Source of the DNA: Chitinophagaceae bacterium
GTDB lineage: Bacteria > Bacteroidota > Bacteroidia > Chitinophagales > Chitinophagaceae
Assembly: GCA_947489175.1 (NCBI GenBank)
Contig: CANLED010000010.1
Coordinates: forward strand, 1-19,144
Direction of reading: 5' to 3'
DNA: 19,144 nt
A model generated the notes under the pieces. The model saw only the letters and a program-made list of their open reading frames with translations. It had not been told where the DNA came from and did no database searches. Positions 13,291 to 19,144 of the stretch are shown piece by piece. Positions within the stretch are counted from its first letter, which is position 1. Each line of letters opens with the position of its first letter. A program made the position numbers and the translations under genes.

Positions 13291-15279
13291 TTATTGTTTT
13301 ACAGGAGTCCAACTGTTATTTTCAGGGTAGAAATCAGGGTAAACCTTATCGGGATCAATGGTTACGCCAACCAATTCTTCTTCCACTGGGATCCGTGCTT
13401 TAACTGAAACAGCATTCTGCCAGATTTCAACAGGAAGGGTTATTCTGCCTTTTTTTCCAGATTTAGTTTCATATTCAAGAACAACCGGCATGGCCATTTT
13501 TTCCAAATTATCAATGGTAACCAAGGCTCCATTTTTTGCGTTGTTGCCAATGTAATCAACTTTGGAAATGGCTTGATCTAAGCGCCAATTTTCAAGGAAC
13601 ATACCTTTCCAAAACCAGCCTAGGTCCTCTCCTACACTGCTTTCCATGCTTCTGAAGAAATCCCATGGTGAAGGGTGTTTAAATGACCAATCACGGATGT
13701 ATTTTTTGAAAGCTGCATCAAATCTTTTTTCACCAACTATCTGCTCTCTTAACAATGTTAAAGCAAAACCGGGTTTCATGTATAAAGACAATCCAATGTT
13801 TGCTTCTTTAAGTGCATCAGGTGTTTTTAAAATCGCTTCTGTGCGGTCGCTAAACATGAATTTTGCAGTTGCATGTGCATTCGAATTTCCGCCTGCGTAC
13901 TCACCATTGTTAAAATCTTTTGCTGCGATGTCATTGATAAAAGTATTGAAGCCTTCATCCATCCAACCGTATTTTCTTTCATTGCTTCCAACAATCATCG
14001 GGAACCATGTATGTCCAAACTCATGGTCAGTTACACCCCAAAGTGAGCCTTTTTTCGCCCTAGATCCACAAAAAACAATACCAGGATATTCCATGCCACC
14101 AACATTGCTGGCTACATTTGTAGCAGCAGGATAAGGAAATTCAAACCATCTTTTTGAATAATTCTCAATACTTGCCTTGGTATATTCAGTGCTTCTACCC
14201 CAGGCGTCTTTGCCGTCTGCATTGGCAGGGTAAACCGATTGAGCCAATGCTTTTTTACCACTTGGCAAGTTAATTCTAGCAGCATCCCAAATGAAAGAGG
14301 CTGATGAAGCCCAAGCGAAATCACGTGCATTGGAAATACGGTATTTCCATGTTAGTGTTGGCTTTGCAGGCCTAGATGCAGGGTCTTTAATTTCATCTTT
14401 AGAACGAATAATTACAGTGCTATCACTCAAAAAAGCCTTCTTATAACTGGCGAGTTGTTTTGCAGTCATAACTTCAGCAGGATTCAGCAATTCACCAGAT
14501 GCCACAATGATATGGTTATTTGGTGCCGTGATGCTAACATCAAAATTACCGTATTCAAGGTAAAATTCGCTAGCGCCTAGATAAGGCAATGTATTCCATC
14601 CTTGGATGTCGTCAAACACACAAATCTTAGGATACCATTGAGCGATTGCATAAATTTTTCCGTCGGGTGTATTCAAAATACCTGTTCTATCTGCACCATA
14701 TTCAGGCACTGTATATGCATAATCTACTTTTACGACAACTTTATCGCCACCAGATTTCAACATTTTAGGAAGATCGATGCGCATTCTTGTGTCGGTAATG
14801 TCTGGCTCAACAACAGTTTCAGTGGTTTTACCAGCTACTGTATTGAGGATTTTAACAGATGAAATGGTGTAACCACCCATGAATGGTGTTTTTACATTTC
14901 CATAGCGACTGTTACCTGTAGCAGGAAGTTTAGCGAAACCACGTGAAGCTGGGTTAAATAAATTTTGCTCCAACTGAAACCAAAGAAATCCAAGTTGATG
15001 TGGGGAGTTATTGGTGTATGTTAGGGTTACAGAGCCTGAAATTTGACTGCTAACATCATTGATGGTAGCTTGGATGGCGTAATCAGCCTTGTTCTGCCAA
15101 TAACCAAGACCAGGCTCGCCATTGCCAGTTCGGAGATTGCTCCCGTAATCTTTATAAAAAATGGGATTGAAAAGTTCATTGGGATCATACTTAGAGACAA
15201 CGGTTTTTTGTTCCTGAGCGAATGAAAAACCAGCAATAAGCATAAAAACTGTTGCAAAAACTAGATTTTTTTTAAGCAT
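13291..15279 (-). CDS. exported M1-family zinc metallopeptidase
   Basis: The 662 residues begin with a signal peptide (MLKKNLVFATVFMLIAGFSFAQ). The M1 zinc site is complete: HEFGH at 419-423 with the third ligand Glu442 in WMDEGFNTF, 18 residues after the second His. The substrate-binding GxMEN motif appears as GGMEYP at 394-399, with Tyr in place of Asn. The N-terminal beta domain (about 45-260) precedes the thermolysin-like domain, and the large helical C-terminal domain of PepN-type enzymes is lacking, giving the shorter secreted Bacteroidota form. It probably trims peptides in the periplasm or at the surface, but the exact cleavage preference is not visible. It is last in the - strand cluster, 25 bases after the TPR protein gene. 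Confidence 0.94.
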   Translation of the reverse strand: MLKKNLVFATVFMLIAGFSFAQEQKTVVSKYDPNELFNPIFYKDYGSNLRTGNGEPGLGYWQNKADYAIQATINDVSSQISGSVTLTYTNNSPHQLGFLWFQLEQNLFNPASRGFAKLPATGNSRYGNVKTPFMGGYTISSVKILNTVAGKTTETVVEPDITDTRMRIDLPKMLKSGGDKVVVKVDYAYTVPEYGADRTGILNTPDGKIYAIAQWYPKICVFDDIQGWNTLPYLGASEFYLEYGNFDVSITAPNNHIIVASGELLNPAEVMTAKQLASYKKAFLSDSTVIIRSKDEIKDPASRPAKPTLTWKYRISNARDFAWASSASFIWDAARINLPSGKKALAQSVYPANADGKDAWGRSTEYTKASIENYSKRWFEFPYPAATNVASNVGGMEYPGIVFCGSRAKKGSLWGVTDHEFGHTWFPMIVGSNERKYGWMDEGFNTFINDIAAKDFNNGEYAGGNSNAHATAKFMFSDRTEAILKTPDALKEANIGLSLYMKPGFALTLLREQIVGEKRFDAAFKKYIRDWSFKHPSPWDFFRSMESSVGEDLGWFWKGMFLENWRLDQAISKVDYIGNNAKNGALVTIDNLEKMAMPVVLEYETKSGKKGRITLPVEIWQNAVSVKARIPVEEELVGVTIDPDKVYPDFYPENNSWTPVKQ

Positions 15280-15304
15280 AAATGATTGATTATTAATAAT
15301 AAAA

Positions 15305-16057
15305 TTATTTCAACGAGTCAAGTAAAGCCTTTGCTTTCTTTTTAAACTCAACATCTTCAATGGATTTTGGAGCCAGCCGAATTGTTGCTTGAAGGATTTC
15401 AATTGAGAGATCAGCCCTGCCAATTTTCTTATACGCTTCAGACAAATGAACATTATTTGATATCATTGAAGGATCTAATTTACGTGCTTTTTCATAAAGA
15501 TAAATAGCTTCTTCTTCCGTTGCTTTTGGAATTCCTTTAAAAAAGAATTTCAACGCAGTTTTTGCAGCTGGATTAAGGCTGGCAATTTCGTAATTCCAAG
15601 TTGCTAACAAATGAATAGCTTTTGTGTAGTTTGAATCTGCCTGAATAGATTTGGTTGCAAAATCATAAATTTGACGAGAAGTTTGTCCCTTTTCTTTCAA
15701 GGGCATAAAATTTATAAGACAACCCATAGCAAGTGCCATAGAATAATTTGAAAGAGGTGATAATGAATCTACAATTAACGCTTTTTCTGCGTAGATCTTA
15801 GCCTTTTCATAAAAAGGAACTTTGAAGTTCGACTCTTTTTGCACGTTTCCAAGGAATGCATTTAATTCTACACACCTAAGGAGAACGTTCATGTTTTTAG
15901 GTTCAATGATCAAAAATTGATCATACAGTTTAAGAGCCTCTTCTGTATTCAGCTTAACATCAAAACTGTTTGCTTGGGTAAGCAAAGAATTTTCTTGTGA
16001 AATTCCATCATTGGACAAATTCACTATAAAAACTAGCAATAACAACAATTTTTTCAT
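15305..16057 (-). CDS. exported TPR protein resembling RMDN/FAM82
   Basis: The 250 residues have a signal peptide (MKKLLLLLVFIVNLSNDGISQ) and then helical TPR-like repeats to the end. The repeat cores are visible as EALKLYDQFLIIEPKN (about 40-55), AKIYAEKALIVDSLSP (87-102), EEAIYLYEKARKLDPSMISNNVHLSEAYKKIGR (185-217) and LSIEILQATIRLAPKS. The stretch HLLATWNYEIASLNPAAKTA followed by FFKGIPKATEEEAI is, from memory, the signature of the regulator-of-microtubule-dynamics (RMDN, FAM82) TPR domain, which also occurs in bacterial proteins of unknown role. It probably works as a periplasmic protein-protein adaptor. It starts one base after the folB stop and precedes the M1 peptidase gene, so it is co-transcribed with both. 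Confidence 0.85.
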   Translation of the reverse strand: MKKLLLLLVFIVNLSNDGISQENSLLTQANSFDVKLNTEEALKLYDQFLIIEPKNMNVLLRCVELNAFLGNVQKESNFKVPFYEKAKIYAEKALIVDSLSPLSNYSMALAMGCLINFMPLKEKGQTSRQIYDFATKSIQADSNYTKAIHLLATWNYEIASLNPAAKTALKFFFKGIPKATEEEAIYLYEKARKLDPSMISNNVHLSEAYKKIGRADLSIEILQATIRLAPKSIEDVEFKKKAKALLDSLK

Positions 16058-16058
16058 G

Positions 16059-16409
16059 CTAAATAAATGTTTTATTAAATTCTATGCCAACTTTACCCTG
16101 AAGACCATCAATGGCCGCTCCTATTTTCATGATCTTGATTGTTATATTCAAAAGGATTGGAAATCGAAATTTTATTGCATCTGCAATATTTAAAGAGAGG
16201 TTTTCTAACAATGCAGTTGGCTTTTCAAATTCATTTTTCAAGATCATAAAAACTTCAGCATAATCAATGGTATCACGCAGTTGTATGTTGTTATCCCTGA
16301 TATCTATTTCCAAAAAGATGTCAATCATAAAATTAACGCCTACTATTCTTTCAATTTCATGAACGCCATGATATCCATATAACTCTATGTCTTTTAATAT
16401 GATTTTCAT
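16059..16409 (-). CDS. folB: dihydroneopterin aldolase
   Basis: The 116 residues fit the FolB family, a small tunnel-forming oligomer. Visible features are LYGYHGVHEIER (10-21), with the GV-x-E-x-E pattern that binds the pterin, TIDYAEVF at 47-54, LLENLSLNIADAI (67-79) with Glu69 and the conserved hydrophobic helix, and a Lys95 near the end (IKIMKIGAAIDG) at the place of the catalytic lysine. The usual KP-x-AP is MKIGAAI here. It converts dihydroneopterin to 6-hydroxymethyl-dihydropterin and glycolaldehyde in folate synthesis. Its ATG overlaps the stop of the lipoprotein gene in ATGA, indicating translational coupling; the TPR gene follows by one base. Confidence 0.93.
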   Translation of the reverse strand: MKIILKDIELYGYHGVHEIERIVGVNFMIDIFLEIDIRDNNIQLRDTIDYAEVFMILKNEFEKPTALLENLSLNIADAIKFRFPILLNITIKIMKIGAAIDGLQGKVGIEFNKTFI

Positions 16410-17104
16410 CTTTTATCTAAATGTTTTTTATTTATTCCCAACCAGTAATCGGAGAATGATTGAGGTTTATTCTGAGGCAACTTAAAATCGTGTGTTAACC
16501 TAAAATTTGTAAAAACATTTTTCTCAAGATCGAATAAATATATTTCTACAACCATTTCATTTTCTTCTTCTGTGAACATCGTTATGAGGAATTGATTGTT
16601 GTTAATCCAATCAGCAGCTTCAACAACTTGAGCTGGACCGTTAAACATTATTTCATTTCTTTTACCGCCTTGCTCACCTAATACAATTTGTTGATCAGCC
16701 TCGCCATCATTGAAAGAATGTTTTTGCTTTGATGGTTGCATTTCATTGGGGGGGATGAGATTGCCATAAGACCATATATCAATGTATTTTTTTTTGTCAG
16801 GTGAAAATGAAAAAAGAGTATATAGGTCTTTGTTGATTTCAGACAAAGTATCAAGAGACTTCAACGCATTTAGATGAAGCACAACACCTGATGCCTTGAA
16901 ATTTTTAAGCAAAAATGCTGAGTCATATTGATGATAAAAGTCCAACCACTGTTGTATTTTTTCAGGAACATTTTCAAGTTCAAAGTTATTATCTTCAGAG
17001 ATGGTTTCAATATCAACAACATAAATTGGTTTCTTTTCGAGTTGATTGTTACAAGCCATCATAGCAACTATCAACAAGAAAAAAATAGGATGAAAGCATT
17101 TCAT
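16406..17104 (-). CDS. unknown lipoprotein
   Basis: I do not recognise the family. The 232 residues start with a lipoprotein signal (MKCFHPIFFLLIVAMMACNN): a hydrophobic core, then Ala-Cys at 17-18 with Asn-Asn after it. The lipobox -3 position is Met, which is unusual but tolerated. The mature part is mostly soluble and aromatic-rich (WLDFYHQYDSAFLLKNF, FSFSPDKKKYIDIWSYGN, NEIMFNGPAQVVEAADWINNNQFLITMF, VEIYLFDLEKNVFTNFRL), which looks like beta-rich blades or a small beta-propeller fragment. It should be anchored in the periplasm or outer membrane after Lgt processing. It lies 9 bases after the SpmAB gene and overlaps folB by four bases, so it belongs to the same transcript. Confidence 0.82.
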   Translation of the reverse strand: MKCFHPIFFLLIVAMMACNNQLEKKPIYVVDIETISEDNNFELENVPEKIQQWLDFYHQYDSAFLLKNFKASGVVLHLNALKSLDTLSEINKDLYTLFSFSPDKKKYIDIWSYGNLIPPNEMQPSKQKHSFNDGEADQQIVLGEQGGKRNEIMFNGPAQVVEAADWINNNQFLITMFTEEENEMVVEIYLFDLEKNVFTNFRLTHDFKLPQNKPQSFSDYWLGINKKHLDKR

Positions 17105-17113
17105 GTTACAAAT

Positions 17114-18358
17114 TTAAACTGCAAAAAACATATACGCCACAAAAATTGCCGTTATAATGCCCACTAAGTCAGCCAACAACATACTAGGGATAGCATAACG
17201 GGTATTTTTTATACCAGCAGACCCAAAATAAACAGCCACAACGTAAAAAGTAGTATCACTTGAACCTTGAAAAATTGCAGACAACCTGCCTGCGAAAGAG
17301 TCAGCTCCGTACATATTCATCGCATCAATCATCATGGCACGAGAACCGCTTCCACTAAGTGGTTTCATCAAGGCAGTTGGTAATGCAGCAACAAATTGGG
17401 TATCAAGTCCTAGGGATGAAAAAAGGTAGGTGAACCCTTTTGTGATAACGTCAAATGCACCTGAACTACGAAGTACACTGATGGCAACCAGCATAGCAAC
17501 AAGATAGGGAATAATTTTTATGGCAATTTCAAATCCGCCTTTGGCGCCTTCAATAAAAGACTCAAAAACGTTGACTTTTTTGTAAATACCTCCTGTCAGA
17601 AAAACAAAAAAAATCAATAATATGAGTCCATTACTCATCACTCCAGAAAACTGCTCAATTCCTTTTTGGTTCAAAAATATTTTTAAATACGCTATCAGCA
17701 GTCCAATAATTGCGGATATTCCTAAAATCCAAAGCAAGGTTATGGGTTGAAATAAATTTATTTTTTGCTTAAACGAAACGATAAAAAGTGCAGCCATGGT
17801 TGCCGCAAAAGTTGCAATCATGCAAGGGATGAAGATATCTGTTGGATTTAAGGCTGGAGGGGTAACTGAAGCACGCATGGCAATGATGCTTATGGGGATT
17901 AGGGTTAGGCCTGAAGCATGTAAAACCAGGAACATAATTTGCGCATTGCTTGCAGTTTCTTTATTTGGGTTTAGTGTTTGTAAACTATCCATGGCTTTAA
18001 GTCCAAACGGCGTAGCTGCATTATCAAGCCCAAGCAAATTGGCTGAAAAATTCATCATCATGTGTCCCATAGCAGGATGATTTTTTGGTACATCAGGGAA
18101 TAGTTTTCCAAAAAATGGACCAACAATTCTCGACAAAAACCTGATAGCACCTGCTTTTTCGCCAATATTCATGAAACCTAAAAAAAGTGTCATGATGCCA
18201 ATGAGTTTAAATGATAGGTCAACGCTATCTCCGGCAGACTTAAAAATACCATCTGTTATTGTTTTAAAAATGGTAACATCACCTGTTATGATCCATTTAT
18301 AAAAAGCAATAATGAATGCGACGATAAAAAAACCGAACCAAATAAAATTAAGTGCCAT
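17114..18358 (-). CDS. fused SpmA-SpmB (nucleoside-recognition Gate domain) membrane protein
   Basis: The 414 residues form about ten hydrophobic segments. The first half (to about 205) matches SpmA: MALNFIWFGFFIVAFIIAFYK, then MNFSANLLGLDNAATPFGLKAMDSLQ and MFLVLHASGLTLIP. The second half (about 225-414) matches SpmB, with FIEGAKGGFEIAIKIIPYLVAML, PTALMKPLSGSGSRAMM and SAIFQGSSDTTFYVVAVYFGS. In Bacillus the two separate proteins are needed for spore core dehydration. This lineage does not sporulate, and the fused form is common in Gram-negative bacteria with no settled role; transport of a small solute is a guess from the Gate fold. It is first in a - strand cluster that continues into the lipoprotein gene, folB, the TPR gene and the peptidase gene, and is divergent from ychF. 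Confidence 0.92.
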   Translation of the reverse strand: MALNFIWFGFFIVAFIIAFYKWIITGDVTIFKTITDGIFKSAGDSVDLSFKLIGIMTLFLGFMNIGEKAGAIRFLSRIVGPFFGKLFPDVPKNHPAMGHMMMNFSANLLGLDNAATPFGLKAMDSLQTLNPNKETASNAQIMFLVLHASGLTLIPISIIAMRASVTPPALNPTDIFIPCMIATFAATMAALFIVSFKQKINLFQPITLLWILGISAIIGLLIAYLKIFLNQKGIEQFSGVMSNGLILLIFFVFLTGGIYKKVNVFESFIEGAKGGFEIAIKIIPYLVAMLVAISVLRSSGAFDVITKGFTYLFSSLGLDTQFVAALPTALMKPLSGSGSRAMMIDAMNMYGADSFAGRLSAIFQGSSDTTFYVVAVYFGSAGIKNTRYAIPSMLLADLVGIITAIFVAYMFFAV

Positions 18359-18420
18359 TTAAAAAAATTGAATTTATTAGGATGTCTTTACAAACAATGC
18401 CTTAGTCCGCCTAATCGTAG

Positions 18421-18428
18421 TATCTTTG
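18421..18428 (+). promoter_or_regulatory. ychF promoter -7 element
   Basis: TATCTTTG followed by CAGC is an exact TAnnTTTG core 22 bases before the ychF ATG, in the 92-base divergent gap to the spmAB-type gene. No clear -33 TTG is seen at standard spacing. I find no equally good core facing the spmAB side. Confidence 0.55.
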
Positions 18429-18450
18429 CAGCGCAAAAAAAACAAAAGAC

Positions 18451-19144
18451 ATGGCATTACAAGCAGGAATTGTAGGTTTACCAAATGTAGGAAAATCAAC
18501 CCTATTTAACGCATTAAGTAACGCAAAAGCACAGGCGGCCAATTTTCCGTTTTGTACAATCGAACCCAATGTAGGTGTTATCACCGTACCAGATGAGCGG
18601 TTGGTTCAATTGGAAAAACTGGTTAATCCACAAAAAGTGGTTCCAACTACCGTTGAAATAGTTGACATAGCAGGTTTGGTAAAAGGAGCCAGCAAAGGAG
18701 AAGGATTGGGAAACCAATTTTTGGGCAACATTAGAAGTACTGATGCCATCATTCATGTGCTTCGCTGTTTTGTGGATGACAATGTAATACATGTAGATGG
18801 GGATGTAAATCCAGTTCGTGATAAGGAGGTGATTGACACTGAGTTGCAGTTGAAAGACCTTGAAAGTGTTGACAAGAAATTATCAAAAACCGAAAAAAAT
18901 GCAAAATCTGGTGACAGGGATATTTTAAGATGTATTGAAATTTTGAAAACCTTGAAAGCATATTTAGAGCAGGGAAAAAACGCAAGGGGTTTTGAAATAA
19001 GTAAAGAAGACCTAGATGCCCACGTGGCGGACTTGTGCTTGCTTACAATCAAGCCAGTTATATATGTTTGCAATGTTGATCAGGAAAGTGTGGTAACAGG
19101 TAATGCATTAACAGAAAAAGTGAAGGAAGCTATAAAGGGAGAGC
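18451..19144 (+). CDS. ychF: YchF/OLA1-family P-loop NTPase, 3' end cut by the window
   Basis: An open frame from the ATG at 18451 runs without a stop to the window end, giving 231 of about 365 residues. The start MALQAGIVGLPNVGKSTLFNALS is the YchF hallmark, with P-loop GLPNVGKST at 9-17. Then come FCTIEPNVGVI, the Walker B region VDIAGLVKGASKGEGLGNQFL, and the coiled-coil insert about 125-165. The position of the G4 motif reads NVDQ at 208-211 in place of NKxD, consistent with the family's preference for ATP over GTP. YchF binds ribosomes and is linked to stress and redox control. The C-terminal TGS domain should lie beyond the window. Confidence 0.97.
   Translation, partial: MALQAGIVGLPNVGKSTLFNALSNAKAQAANFPFCTIEPNVGVITVPDERLVQLEKLVNPQKVVPTTVEIVDIAGLVKGASKGEGLGNQFLGNIRSTDAIIHVLRCFVDDNVIHVDGDVNPVRDKEVIDTELQLKDLESVDKKLSKTEKNAKSGDRDILRCIEILKTLKAYLEQGKNARGFEISKEDLDAHVADLCLLTIKPVIYVCNVDQESVVTGNALTEKVKEAIKGE

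Noticed and set aside
13646..14134. Long open frame of 162 residues on the + strand
   Set aside because: It is antisense to the M1 peptidase, whose zinc motif confirms the - strand frame, and the sequence has no family features.
18514..19073. Several overlapping - strand open frames at the window end
   Set aside because: They lie opposite the ychF frame, which is certain from its P-loop and collinear motifs and simply lacks a stop inside the window.

Overview
The window looks like a piece of a Bacteroidota chromosome, probably order Chitinophagales. Three things suggest this: AT-rich DNA, several TAnnTTTG promoter cores with few Shine-Dalgarno sites, and lineage-typical genes (the short GlmU-like enzyme, the ~468-residue arginine decarboxylase, a long Lgt with an extra periplasmic insert, a CGC-type bacilliredoxin). 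The family is an inference from gene types; no marker here fixes genus or species. Most genes are core housekeeping genes. I see no phage, insertion sequence, CRISPR, tRNA or rRNA.

Layout. Positions 1-2000 hold the 3' part of a GT4 glycosyltransferase that runs straight into two short-period tandem repeat arrays, then an unknown exported protein. lepA (elongation factor 4, - strand) follows, sharing a strong hairpin with the unknown gene. From 3900 to 6570, on the + strand, lie an acyl-CoA-binding protein, rpmE2 (L31 type B) with a clear terminator, and a tight pair: a GlmU-like sugar nucleotide enzyme and tpiA. A striking inverted mosaic of GTTGAAG-type words fills the 260 bases between tpiA and the convergent gene yajQ. 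On the - strand come bacilliredoxin, lgt and yajQ.

From 9250 to 12420 an unknown secreted protein (TTG start) converges with a two-gene - strand unit, arginine decarboxylase plus an exported NTF2-like protein. rpmI-rplT (L35-L20) follows without infC or thrS; it has its own promoter, a ~100-base leader with two hairpins, and a strong terminator. From 18358 down to 13291 a likely five-gene - strand operon encodes a fused SpmA/SpmB membrane protein, an unknown lipoprotein, FolB, an exported TPR protein resembling RMDN, and an exported M1 metallopeptidase. Divergent from it, ychF begins and is cut by the window end.

How the genes relate: translation (lepA, L31, L35, L20, YchF), central metabolism and envelope precursors (tpiA, GlmU-like, Lgt), thiol or stress function (bacilliredoxin), polyamine synthesis (arginine decarboxylase), folate synthesis (FolB). 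The best candidates for something undescribed are the two intergenic word-repeat loci, the rpmI-rplT leader, and the spmAB-lipoprotein-folB-RMDN-like-M1 gene set. None amounts to a demonstrated new system.
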